Assembly (NCBI RefSeq): GCF_042427615.1
Contig: NZ_JBHMEZ010000003.1
Coordinates: 806,001 to 870,000 of the forward strand
Source: Formosa undariae
GTDB taxonomy: Bacteria > Bacteroidota > Bacteroidia > Flavobacteriales > Flavobacteriaceae
Reading direction: 5' to 3'
DNA: 64,000 bases
Both the position numbers and the translations under genes were made by a program. Below are positions 43,585-52,173 of the stretch, piece after piece (position 1 is the stretch's first letter; every line of letters begins with the position of its first letter). The notes beneath the pieces were generated by a model. It searched no databases and was not told the DNA's origin. It was given only the letters and a program-made list of their open reading frames with translations.

Positions 43585-45165
43585 ATGACTCTAACTCAAC
43601 TTTTCATTTTTTTTATAATTATCCAAATCTTACACGGATTAGGAACTTGGAAACTTTATGTAAAAGCAGGTAGACAAGCATGGGAAGCCTTTACCCCTGT
43701 TTACAACGCTATCGTTTTAATGAAAATTATAAAAAGACCTTGGTGGTGGACTATTTTACTCTTTTTACCCATTGTAAACTTAATTATGTTTCCTGTTGTT
43801 TGGGTAGAAACCGCTAGAAGTTTTGGCAAGAATAAGACAACAGATACGGTATTAGCCATAGTATCTTTTGGTTTCTATAATTTCTATTTAAACTATGTCG
43901 CAGATATAAAATATGTTGAAGATCGTAGCTTAGAACCTAGCACAAGTGCAGGCGATTGGATAAGCTCAATTTTATTTGCCATCGTTGCGGCAACTATTGT
44001 ACATACGTATGTTATTCAACCATTTACGATTCCTACATCTTCTTTAGAAAAAACATTACTTATTGGTGATTTCCTTTTTGTAAGTAAATTAAATTACGGT
44101 CCGCGTATACCACAAACCACTTTGGCCTTACCAATGGTTCACGATTCGATTCCGAAGACTAAAATGAAATCTTATGTCGCCGACGATAATTTAGAAACTA
44201 AGGAACATTCTTGGAAAAACAAAACCTTATTGCCTTACTTAAGATTTCCTGGATTTCAAGACATAAAACACAATGATATTGTTGTATTTAACTGGCCTGT
44301 AGATACCGTTACAGACTTTTTTAGCACACCCGATCGTAATCATTGGAAACCAGTAGACAAAAAATCGAATTATGTAAAACGTTGTGTAGGTTTACCAGGA
44401 GACTCTCTTGAAGTTAGAAATGGTTTCGTATATATTAACGGCAAACAAAACGAATTACCCGACCGCGCGAAGCTTCAGTTTAGTTATTTAGTACAACCTA
44501 AAACACATCAATTTAATGCTAAGGAATTAGCCGATCGTTATGGTATTACAGATCGTTTTGGAATTATTAATGACAAGAACACTTATATGTTTATGTCGAT
44601 TACAGACGAAGCGGCAGAACAATTTAAGAATCATCCTAACGTAGAAAGCATCACGCCTCTTAAGGAAGAAAAAGGCGTTAGAGATTCTAGAATTTTCCCT
44701 CAGAATCCAAATTACAATTGGAATAACGATTTCTTCGGACCTTTATATATTCCAGAAGCAGGAAAAACTATTCCTTTAAATGTAGACATGTTGCCACTTT
44801 ACAAACGTGTAATTTCAGAATACGAAGGGAATACACTACAAGTTAAAGGGAATCAAATCCTTGTTAATGGTGTTGTTTCTGACACCTATACATTTAAGCA
44901 AGATTACTATTGGATGATGGGAGATAACAGACACAACTCGCAAGATGCTAGAGCTTGGGGATTTGTACCTTTCGACCATGTTGTAGGTAAACCTGTATTT
45001 ATTTGGATGAGTTGGGACCAATACGGAAAACCACGTTGGGACCGTTTCTTTACGACTGTTGGAGGTAGCGGAGAGCCTGTATCTTACTTAATTCCTTCTC
45101 TAATTTTAATTGCGGGATTATTTGGATACAATACGTATAGAAAACGTAAAAAAGCAAATGCATAA
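43585..45165 (+). CDS. lepB: Signal peptidase I with N-terminal multi-helix extension
   Basis: 526 residues, long for LepB but usual for flavobacteria. An N-terminal part with three or four hydrophobic segments (about 4-100, including WWWTILLFLPIVNLIMFPVV) precedes the protease. The catalytic Ser is in IPTSSLEKTLLIGDFLFV and Lys in KSNYVKRCVGLPGDSLEV; YWMMGDNRHNSQDARAWG and VPFDHVVGKPVFIW follow, and there is a C-terminal helix. It cleaves Sec/Tat signal peptides at the periplasmic face. Confidence 0.93.
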   Translation: MTLTQLFIFFIIIQILHGLGTWKLYVKAGRQAWEAFTPVYNAIVLMKIIKRPWWWTILLFLPIVNLIMFPVVWVETARSFGKNKTTDTVLAIVSFGFYNFYLNYVADIKYVEDRSLEPSTSAGDWISSILFAIVAATIVHTYVIQPFTIPTSSLEKTLLIGDFLFVSKLNYGPRIPQTTLALPMVHDSIPKTKMKSYVADDNLETKEHSWKNKTLLPYLRFPGFQDIKHNDIVVFNWPVDTVTDFFSTPDRNHWKPVDKKSNYVKRCVGLPGDSLEVRNGFVYINGKQNELPDRAKLQFSYLVQPKTHQFNAKELADRYGITDRFGIINDKNTYMFMSITDEAAEQFKNHPNVESITPLKEEKGVRDSRIFPQNPNYNWNNDFFGPLYIPEAGKTIPLNVDMLPLYKRVISEYEGNTLQVKGNQILVNGVVSDTYTFKQDYYWMMGDNRHNSQDARAWGFVPFDHVVGKPVFIWMSWDQYGKPRWDRFFTTVGGSGEPVSYLIPSLILIAGLFGYNTYRKRKKANA

Positions 45166-45174
45166 TCGGATTTC

Positions 45175-45801
45175 ATGAGTTTGAATAGCCTTCTACATCC
45201 TACATATTTCCCTGATGTTGCACATATGGCTGCTATTGCGCAGTCCGATGTCGTGACCTTCGAAATGGATGATAATTTTGCAAAACAAACCTATAGAACG
45301 CGAACGTATATTTACGCTGCAAACGGAAAATTACTATTAAATATTCCTGTAATTTATACTCAAAAGAATCGTCAGAAATATCGTGATGTAAAAATTTCGA
45401 ACACCGATAATTGGCAAAGTTTGCATTGGAAGTCTTTACTTTCTGCTTATAAAACCTCTCCTTTCTTCGAATATTATGAAGATGATTTACGTCCGTTGTT
45501 TGAAACCAAAGCAGACTTTATTTTAGATTTTAATTTGAAATGTTTCGAGACTATTTCTGAATGTCTTCAATTAGAAAAATCAATTCAGAAAACGGAAGAA
45601 TTTAAACACGACATTGTTGATGCTTCAGATTTACGGTTTTTGGTTAATCCGAAATCAGATGTGAATTTTCAGAACGAAAAATATACGCAAGTCTTCGACG
45701 ATAAGCATGGATTTATAAACAATTTAAGTGTTTTAGATTTATTATTTAATGAAGGACCAAACGCCTTAGATTATTTAGAAAGTCAAGATCTATCTTTATA
45801 A
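45175..45801 (+). CDS. WbqC-like family protein
   Basis: 208 residues with HPTYFPDVAHMAAIAQSD, YRTRTYIYAANGKLLLNIPV, DNWQSLHWKSLLSAYKTSPFFEYYEDDL and the C-terminal LSVLDLLFNEGP. The WbqC family appears in O-antigen and metabolic loci and its activity is unsettled. It sits 9 nt after lepB and overlaps the next start by one base (TAATG). Confidence 0.9.
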   Translation: MSLNSLLHPTYFPDVAHMAAIAQSDVVTFEMDDNFAKQTYRTRTYIYAANGKLLLNIPVIYTQKNRQKYRDVKISNTDNWQSLHWKSLLSAYKTSPFFEYYEDDLRPLFETKADFILDFNLKCFETISECLQLEKSIQKTEEFKHDIVDASDLRFLVNPKSDVNFQNEKYTQVFDDKHGFINNLSVLDLLFNEGPNALDYLESQDLSL

Positions 45802-46109
45802 TGTTACAGCCCGTTATACATTATGGCATTCACTTTTTAGGGCCATTAGCTATTGCATTATGGTTTTATAAACCACGATGGAAATACGCCTATCTTATCA
45901 TGATTTGTGGTATGCTAATAGATTTAGATCATCTTTTAGCGACTCCAATATTTAGTCCAGGACGTTGTAGCATCAATTTTCATCCGCTCCACTCCTATTG
46001 GGCTATTGCAGTTTATATATTACTTTTACTTCCAAAGAAAACCCGACTTATCGGATTAGGACTAGTTATTCATATTATAGCAGATACTGTAGATTGTAGT
46101 TTAATGTAA
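45801..46109 (+). CDS. DUF6122-type small membrane protein
   Basis: 102 residues, three hydrophobic segments, with conserved acidic/His residues MLIDLDHLL, RCSINFHPLHSYWA and IIADTVDC. The His/Asp pattern resembles membrane metal-dependent hydrolase-like proteins. No proven function. It overlaps the convergent EEP gene by 9 nt. Confidence 0.7.
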   Translation: MLQPVIHYGIHFLGPLAIALWFYKPRWKYAYLIMICGMLIDLDHLLATPIFSPGRCSINFHPLHSYWAIAVYILLLLPKKTRLIGLGLVIHIIADTVDCSLM

Positions 46110-47126
46110 ACTCACTTTCGTCATTATAGGATAATGATCTGAATACTCTTCTTTAAAGGTTTTAAAACCGTTTATTTTAAAATCTTCATCTGCGAAAATA
46201 AAATCAATACGCACAGGGAAAAACTTAAAATTAAACGTCTTTCCAAAGCCAGAACCAGCCTCTCTAAACGTATCATTTAAATCGCCTTTAATTTTACGAT
46301 ACACGTACGAACTCGCTGTATTATTTAAATCTCCTGTAATAATCATTTTATAAGGGCAGCTGTTTTTATGCTCTAAAAACAGTTCGGTTTGATCTTGTTG
46401 CACTGCAAAAGATTTACCAATGCTTTTAAATAAGCGTTCCGAATCTTGTTTCTTTAAGGCTTCAACTTCTGTGTTTATTTTAAGAGATTGTAAATGTATA
46501 TTGTAAATTCTAATGGTATCTTTTTCCTTAACAACATCTACATAAATAGCATTGTTTGTTGTATTTGGAAACCGAATAGAACCTTTATTTACAATAGGAA
46601 AATTTGAATATATGGCTTGACCAAGTTGCTTCTTTTCTCCAGCTAATTGTATGTAGTTATATTTATAAAATGAAAAATCGGCACTTTTATTATTCGGATG
46701 ATATTCTTGTAAACATAAAATATCAGGCTGTTGTGAAGCCACAAACTTCGAAATCTCTAAGGCTGTATCTGTATTCGGAATCCAATCGTAAATATTAAAA
46801 AGCCTTACATTATAGCTCATAATAGACAAGTTAGCATCATTATCTACGGCTGTAGAACTTGAAAACCGATAGAGCGATCCCAAATAAAAATAGCCTATAA
46901 CCACAACAATAATGGAAAGTATCATTTGTCGTTTTAGCTTTAACATCCAATATAGAGCGAACACCGCATTCACTATAATTAGGAAAGGAACAGTAAGACT
47001 TAAAACGGATAATATTGAGAATTTTTTAGGCGGAAAGAAAGGTAAAACATAGGATAATAGTAGTAAAGTCGCAAAAACCGAATTGATTAAAAAGATAAGT
47101 TTATCAATACCATTTAGCTTCTTCAT
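46101..47126 (-). CDS. Membrane-anchored endonuclease/exonuclease/phosphatase-family protein
   Basis: 341 residues. Two or three N-terminal hydrophobic segments (to about residue 88), then an EEP domain: MSYNVRLFNIYDW, ILCLQEYHPN, IRIYNIHLQS, MIITGDLNNTASSY, RIDFIFADEDFK and the final SDHYPIMTKVSL, carrying the usual Asn, Glu, Asp-x-Asn and Asp-His residues. The domain probably lies in the periplasm; the substrate is unknown. It is next to two rhomboid genes, as in other flavobacteria. Confidence 0.88.
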   Translation of the reverse strand: MKKLNGIDKLIFLINSVFATLLLLSYVLPFFPPKKFSILSVLSLTVPFLIIVNAVFALYWMLKLKRQMILSIIVVVIGYFYLGSLYRFSSSTAVDNDANLSIMSYNVRLFNIYDWIPNTDTALEISKFVASQQPDILCLQEYHPNNKSADFSFYKYNYIQLAGEKKQLGQAIYSNFPIVNKGSIRFPNTTNNAIYVDVVKEKDTIRIYNIHLQSLKINTEVEALKKQDSERLFKSIGKSFAVQQDQTELFLEHKNSCPYKMIITGDLNNTASSYVYRKIKGDLNDTFREAGSGFGKTFNFKFFPVRIDFIFADEDFKINGFKTFKEEYSDHYPIMTKVSLH

Positions 47127-47128
47127 AC

Positions 47129-48010
47129 TTATTTTCCTGCTTTAAATAAAAAAGCCTTTTCCTCTTTTGTTAGACTATCATAACCGCTTTTACTAATCTT
47201 ATCTAAGATAAGGTCGATACGTTTTTGCTTATTAAAAGCATCGAATTCATCCTTTTTAAAACCAGCCATATCTTTATTCGGACGTTGTTTATGAACTGTT
47301 TTCAACGGGGATTTCTTTGTTTTAGAAAACCATCCTGTAACTTGATCTGCTAAAGCTTCGAAACCTTTTCCGATATCATTTCCTTTTTTGTATTGTACGG
47401 CATAGAAATAACCTAAAATAGCACCTCCAATATGTGCCAAATTACCACCAGCATTAGGACCTAATAACCCCAAAACATCCATACCAACTATAGCGGCACC
47501 TACAATCCATAACTTAATATTAAAAGTAAAAAAACGCAAATCCATTTGTGGCGTATAGGCACACATAAAAATTAATAAGGCCCGGACAGCAGCCGAAGCA
47601 CCAACTAATCGACCTCCAGAACTAAATACATTAGGAATTAAATTATAGCCTAATAAAAATACGACAGCACCACCTATAGCACCTAAAAAATACACATTTA
47701 TGGCTAGTTTTTTACTGAACAAACTTAAAAACCATTGTCCAATAAAATACAACCACAACATATTAAAAAGCATATGTATAAAGTCATAATGTACAAACGC
47801 ATAGGTAATAAACGTCCATGGCGCTACTAAAAGTTCAGATAACTGGCTTGGTAATTCAAACCACTTAAGACTCGCATGCGAGGGTAATGTAGACGTTACA
47901 GCTTGCAGTATAAAGCCTATAAAAAAGACAGCAACGTTTATTGCTATTATCTTTTCTAACACATTTAAATGCGTTAATTTTTGTTTAATATCGTTATTGA
48001 GTGTATTCAT
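47129..48010 (-). CDS. Rhomboid-family intramembrane serine protease (second copy)
   Basis: 293 residues with six hydrophobic segments. The active Ser is in GRLVGASAAVRALLIF and the His in GGNLAHIGGAILGYFY; the L1-type motif HYDFIHMLFNMLWLY is present. Unlike the usual GASGA, the serine motif is GASAA. A soluble C-terminal tail of about 85 residues ends KISKSGYDSLTKEEKAFLF. It begins 3 nt after the first rhomboid. Confidence 0.9.
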   Translation of the reverse strand: MNTLNNDIKQKLTHLNVLEKIIAINVAVFFIGFILQAVTSTLPSHASLKWFELPSQLSELLVAPWTFITYAFVHYDFIHMLFNMLWLYFIGQWFLSLFSKKLAINVYFLGAIGGAVVFLLGYNLIPNVFSSGGRLVGASAAVRALLIFMCAYTPQMDLRFFTFNIKLWIVGAAIVGMDVLGLLGPNAGGNLAHIGGAILGYFYAVQYKKGNDIGKGFEALADQVTGWFSKTKKSPLKTVHKQRPNKDMAGFKKDEFDAFNKQKRIDLILDKISKSGYDSLTKEEKAFLFKAGK

Positions 48011-48013
48011 AGG

Positions 48014-48772
48014 TTAGTCCCAACGATTTTTGTTGAATTGTGTTTTTTTCCAATACCACATAATTAAAAACCCTGTTAAAGCGCCTCCAATATGTGCTAC
48101 ATAAGCGGTATTACTCGGACTGAAAAAAGATTGACCTGTAACTGCCGAAATAATATCTAAAGCGATAATTCCAGGAATAAAGTATTTGGCTTTTATAGGA
48201 ATAGGTAGGAAAATCATCATTAATTTAGACTCTGGATATAACATCCCAAATGCAACCAAGATGCCCATAATAGCCCCAGAAGCACCTACCATAGTTCCAT
48301 TAAATACACTAACAAACTTCCCTAATTGATCTGTATTTAATACGTTAGACCAACGGGAATCGTACATCGCATATCCTGAACGTAACGTTTCTAATGTTTC
48401 TGTTTGAGAAAATCCTGCTCCTGTTAAAGCAGACATTCCTGTAGAATATTGATAATAATAATATCCTAACATTAAAAGCGCCGCGCCTAACCCCGAGGAA
48501 ATATAAAAAAACAAAAACTTTTTTGTCCCAAATTGTTGTTCTACTGGAGATCCAAACATCCAAAGCGCTAACATATTAAACCCGATATGCATAAAACCAC
48601 CATGCATAAACATATGTGTTAGGATTTGCCAAGGTTGGAAGGCTTCATTTTTAGGAAAATGCAGCGCAAACCAATCGTAAAACAAGGTGCCACCACCAAC
48701 GGCCATAGTCCCGATAAACATAATAACATTTATGATTATAAGGTGTTTAACTGTATCGGTTATTCTATTCAT
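48014..48772 (-). CDS. Rhomboid-family intramembrane serine protease (first copy)
   Basis: 252 residues, six hydrophobic segments. HGGFMHIGFNMLALWMFGSP, the active Ser in VGASGAIMGILVAFG, and His in VAHIGGALTGFLIMWYW. A loop of about 50 residues around TGAGFSQTETLETLRSGYAM precedes the catalytic serine helix. Tandem arrangement with a second, less canonical copy suggests divided substrate roles. Confidence 0.92.
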   Translation of the reverse strand: MNRITDTVKHLIIINVIMFIGTMAVGGGTLFYDWFALHFPKNEAFQPWQILTHMFMHGGFMHIGFNMLALWMFGSPVEQQFGTKKFLFFYISSGLGAALLMLGYYYYQYSTGMSALTGAGFSQTETLETLRSGYAMYDSRWSNVLNTDQLGKFVSVFNGTMVGASGAIMGILVAFGMLYPESKLMMIFLPIPIKAKYFIPGIIALDIISAVTGQSFFSPSNTAYVAHIGGALTGFLIMWYWKKTQFNKNRWD

Positions 48773-48793
48773 AATATCTTTTTTTCTATGAAA

Positions 48794-50665
48794 TTACATA
48801 AATTTTTTATCCAATTCATCTACCGTCATGGTGATAAATGTAGGCCTATTTGCTGGCGAAACATTGGGATCTTTACAAGCAAACAAGCTATTTACTAAGT
48901 GGTCTTGTTCGGTCTGATTAAGCGATTGTCCAGATTTAATGGCTAAACTTTTTGCCAGAGATTTTGCTAACAAATCGGCGGCACTAAAATTAGCATCTGG
49001 CACCTCATGTTCCACATCGCTTATTAATTGCTCTAATATAATACTTACTTCGCTTTCAGGAACATTTATTGGCAAACCAATTATTTCGACCATTTGATCT
49101 TCAAAATTCTGAAACACAAAACCAGCATATTCTAAATCATTTTTTAGGTTTAAAATAATATCATGTTCTTGCTTAGAGAATTGAATTTGTAAAGGAAATA
49201 ACAACTGCTGACTCACAGTATCTTTCCCAGTGATATATTTTAAAAAATCTTCGTATAAAATTCGTTGGTGCGCACGGTGTTGATCGATAACTAACATCCC
49301 CGATTTAATAGCGCTTAACACATATTTATTCTGAAGTTGATATGAACTTTGTTTAGAAGTCATCTGAGTATCATCGAACAAAGAGGCTGTACTCTCTACA
49401 CTTTCAAACTGAATTTCACTAAAATCTTGTGTCGACTTTGTTCCTTTAGACTCCATGCCAACATACAGACCTTCCCAACTTGAGGTTGAAGCCGGTTTTC
49501 GTCCAGAAAATGATGATGACCCCATGTTTGATCTTGAAGGTGCTATTGATTTTTCAGCATCAAAAGGGTTAAAAGAACGATCTACTTCAATTGTGGGTGT
49601 ACTTGCCGATTTATTAGAATAATCGTAAGGCGTATCTAAATTCGCATCGCGATCAAAATCTAATACGGGAGCAATATTAAATTGCCCTAAACTATGTTTA
49701 ACTGAAGCTCTTAAAATAGCATATAATGTATGCTCGTCGTCGAACTTGATCTCTGTTTTTGTAGGATGAATGTTAATATCTATAGTTTGCGGATTTACCT
49801 CTAAATTCAAGAAATAACTCGCATGCGTGCCATCTTTAATCAGTCCATCGAAAGCGGCCGTAATCGCATGATTTAAATACGCACTTTTTATAAATCTATT
49901 GTTTACAAAAAAGAATTGCTCGCCTCTAGATTTCTTAGCATATTCAGGTTTACCTACAAATCCCGAGATTTTTAACACATCGGTATCTTCATTTACGGGT
50001 ACCAATTTTTCATTGGTTTTTGGACCAAAAATATTAACAATACGCTGTCTATAATTACTTTGTGGTAAATTAAAAACTTCCGATCCATTATGGTACATCA
50101 CAAAGCTAATGCTTGGATGCGCCAAGGCAACACGCTGAAATTCGTCAATAATATGGCGTGTTTCAACCGTATTAGACTTTAAGAAATTACGTCGTGCAGG
50201 AATATTAAAAAACAAGTGTTTCACTGCAATAGATGTTCCTGTTGGAGTTACCACTACATCCTGATCTACAATCTCACTCCCTTCAATAGTTATGGTTGTA
50301 CCAACTTCTTCATGCTCTTGTTTTGTTTTTAACTCTACATGAGCAATGGCCGCGATACTCGCTAAAGCTTCTCCACGAAACCCTTTGGTATTAAGCTGAA
50401 ATAAATCTTCGGCAGACCGTATTTTTGAAGTCGCATGACGCTCGAAACTTAAGCGTGCATCGGTAACACTCATCCCTACACCATCGTCGATAACTTGAAC
50501 CAAAGTTTTACCGGCGTCTTTTACCAATAATTTTATGGTTTCGGCTTGTGCATCTATTGCATTTTCTAATAATTCTTTAACTACTGAAGCTGGCCGTTGT
50601 ACCACCTCGCCCGCTGCAATTTGATTTGCAACATGGTCCGGTAAAAGTTGAATAATATCTGCCAT
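48794..50665 (-). CDS. mutL: DNA mismatch repair protein MutL
   Basis: 623 residues. GHKL ATPase N-terminus: AAGEVVQRPASVVKELLENA, DDGVGM, KFRGEALASI-type loop (TKGFRGEALASIAA), TSIAVKHLFFNIPARRNFL. A Ser/Thr-rich linker covers 340-430. In the C-terminal dimer domain the endonuclease position reads DQHRAHQRILYED rather than DQHAxxExxxxE, so nicking activity is uncertain. Its stop side faces the rhomboids; its start abuts the small-protein gene. Confidence 0.95.
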   Translation of the reverse strand: MADIIQLLPDHVANQIAAGEVVQRPASVVKELLENAIDAQAETIKLLVKDAGKTLVQVIDDGVGMSVTDARLSFERHATSKIRSAEDLFQLNTKGFRGEALASIAAIAHVELKTKQEHEEVGTTITIEGSEIVDQDVVVTPTGTSIAVKHLFFNIPARRNFLKSNTVETRHIIDEFQRVALAHPSISFVMYHNGSEVFNLPQSNYRQRIVNIFGPKTNEKLVPVNEDTDVLKISGFVGKPEYAKKSRGEQFFFVNNRFIKSAYLNHAITAAFDGLIKDGTHASYFLNLEVNPQTIDINIHPTKTEIKFDDEHTLYAILRASVKHSLGQFNIAPVLDFDRDANLDTPYDYSNKSASTPTIEVDRSFNPFDAEKSIAPSRSNMGSSSFSGRKPASTSSWEGLYVGMESKGTKSTQDFSEIQFESVESTASLFDDTQMTSKQSSYQLQNKYVLSAIKSGMLVIDQHRAHQRILYEDFLKYITGKDTVSQQLLFPLQIQFSKQEHDIILNLKNDLEYAGFVFQNFEDQMVEIIGLPINVPESEVSIILEQLISDVEHEVPDANFSAADLLAKSLAKSLAIKSGQSLNQTEQDHLVNSLFACKDPNVSPANRPTFITMTVDELDKKFM

Positions 50666-50955
50666 TATGTATTTGGAAGGAATATTGATAAATCGAATTC
50701 TATAATAAATAGAAATATAAAAATAAGAATAGCGATAATAATTAGTATACGGCGATTAGCAGAACGATCTGGCGATTCTTTTAACTCGTCAAAAGCATTT
50801 TGGAATTTAGATTTTATACCTCCAGTAGATCCAACAGTCTTTCTATAATCGTCGAACTTATGTTTCATTTCAAACGGACTCCCCTCCCCATCATTTTTAA
50901 AATGTCGAGGTGTGTACGAAAACTTTTTATTTTTTTTGCTTTTAAAAATCCCCAT
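50665..50955 (-). CDS. Small C-terminally anchored protein (first of a paralogous pair)
   Basis: 96 residues: a basic, polar N-terminal half (MGIFKSKKNKKFSYTPRHF, KHKFDDYRKTVGST) and a C-terminal membrane helix (ILIIIAILIFIFLFIIEF). Flavobacterial homologues are often mislabelled as riboflavin synthase beta subunits; no such fold is visible. It shares the FSYxxxF and MxxKxD patterns with the next gene and abuts mutL, so the two are probably co-transcribed. Confidence 0.65.
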   Translation of the reverse strand: MGIFKSKKNKKFSYTPRHFKNDGEGSPFEMKHKFDDYRKTVGSTGGIKSKFQNAFDELKESPDRSANRRILIIIAILIFIFLFIIEFDLSIFLPNT

Positions 50956-50963
50956 AATACGTG

Positions 50964-51182
50964 CTATAATTCATAATTATTTAAAACATACCATAAAACA
51001 ATCACCAAAACAAATATAATGAGCCACCCCGATAAACGGACGCCTTTTTTACCTTGGTGCTTTCGTGTTTGTTTAAGCTCATCCCATTTAGACGACATTT
51101 CGCTAGAAGGCTTCTGCTCTTCTTTCTGAAATTTAGACTTATAACTAAACGCTTTATTTTTTCGCTGATTAAATAAATTCAC
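50964..51182 (-). CDS. Small C-terminally anchored protein (second of the pair)
   Basis: 72 residues with the same plan as its neighbour: KNKAFSYKSKF, MSSKWDELKQTR and a C-terminal helix GWLIIFVLVIVLWYVL. It lies 8 nt upstream of the other and is probably an ancient duplicate. Function unknown. Confidence 0.6.
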   Translation of the reverse strand: MNLFNQRKNKAFSYKSKFQKEEQKPSSEMSSKWDELKQTRKHQGKKGVRLSGWLIIFVLVIVLWYVLNNYEL

Positions 51183-51644
51183 TATTTAAAAACTAATCTG
51201 TGTTAATCACCAAATGTACTTAAAATTGAGAAGAAACTCGAATTGGGATTCTAAAAAAATGTTAACAAAAGCAAGGGAAGATTGTTTGTTGGCTTGAAGA
51301 TTATTAGAATCAACTCTCGACTTTTCTCGAATACCGTTTAAATTTCAATATTTAATCTTTTAACGTCTTTTCAGGATTATATCTAAGCCATAAAACACCA
51401 TGTTTTACTAGGGTGTTCGAGCATTAGTGAGAAATAACAGTAAGAATTTGACGAAACTAGCAAACGAAGTTTGTCGAGAACGGAATGATATAGAATCATC
51501 CAATTTTACAGCTTTTAGAAGTCAGCTTATAGATGTTAAGACTATAGAATTCTTTACTTTTCGATAAACCACACTATTGACACAGATACAAAAATTGGTA
51601 ATGATGCATAATATATACTAAAATTTAGAATTAGCTATAAAATC
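51183..51644. other. Gene-free spacer with decayed inverted sequence
   Basis: About 460 nt with no coding frame. A 7-bp inverted pair TCTCGAC / GTCGAGA (about 51315 and 51474) and a local GCAAAC-GAA-GTTTGT hairpin suggest remnants of an intergenic repeat, but no intact element is present. Confidence 0.35.
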
Positions 51645-51672
51645 AAAAAGCACCCCGTTACGGATGCTTTTC
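51645..51672 (-). terminator. Intrinsic terminator of the thioredoxin gene
   Basis: On the minus strand AAAAGCATCC pairs with GGGTGCTTTT (one G-T wobble) around a short loop, followed by TTGATTTT, about 32 nt past the stop. Confidence 0.65.
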
Positions 51673-51703
51673 TCATTAATTAACACAATTAAAACATTAC
51701 ATA

Positions 51704-52000
51704 TTAATTGCTTCCCTTTATTATTTGAAGTAAGTACGTTTTTTGAACCACTCCCGATTGTCTCCATACTTGTGTTCCCGATTTATACAAAATTAAAGTC
51801 GGTACACCTCTTACATTTAATTGTGCTGCTAGTTCTTGATTTTTATCGACATCAATTTTTAAAATTGAAACCGAATCGCCAAGACTATCTTTCACCGCTT
51901 TTAAAACAGGAGCCATGGCCTTACATGGACCACACCATTCGGCGAAAAAATCGACCAATACAGGTTTATCTTGCTTAATTAGTTCTGAAAATCGACTCAT
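51704..52000 (-). CDS. trxA: Thioredoxin
   Basis: 98 residues, complete thioredoxin fold. Active site FFAEWCGPCKAMAPVL at about 19-33 and cis-Pro in VRGVPTLILYKSG. A cytosolic disulfide reductant. It lies 170 nt downstream of the persulfide dioxygenase gene and in the same direction, so a link with sulfane-sulfur chemistry is plausible. Confidence 0.94.
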   Translation of the reverse strand: MSRFSELIKQDKPVLVDFFAEWCGPCKAMAPVLKAVKDSLGDSVSILKIDVDKNQELAAQLNVRGVPTLILYKSGTQVWRQSGVVQKTYLLQIIKGSN

Positions 52001-52173
52001 ACCTTATCGTTTTTATAAATTTAAATTTACTACGCTTTCATCAACAAACAGTTAATCTACATCCAAAAAATTTTACTTCTTTTTAGAACATTTTGATTAA
52101 AAAAAACGCTAAAAACTTAGATTTTTTATTTGAATTAGAAATGAGATCTTAATTTATCCTAATTCAAAATTTT

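Noticed and set aside
51183..51644. Insertion-sequence or MITE remnant
   Set aside because: Only a 7-bp inverted pair and a small hairpin were seen; no target-site duplication, transposase fragment or second copy in the window.
51664..51978. Rightward 104-residue frame opposite thioredoxin
   Set aside because: It is antisense to a clear trxA gene and spans its terminator; no independent coding evidence.
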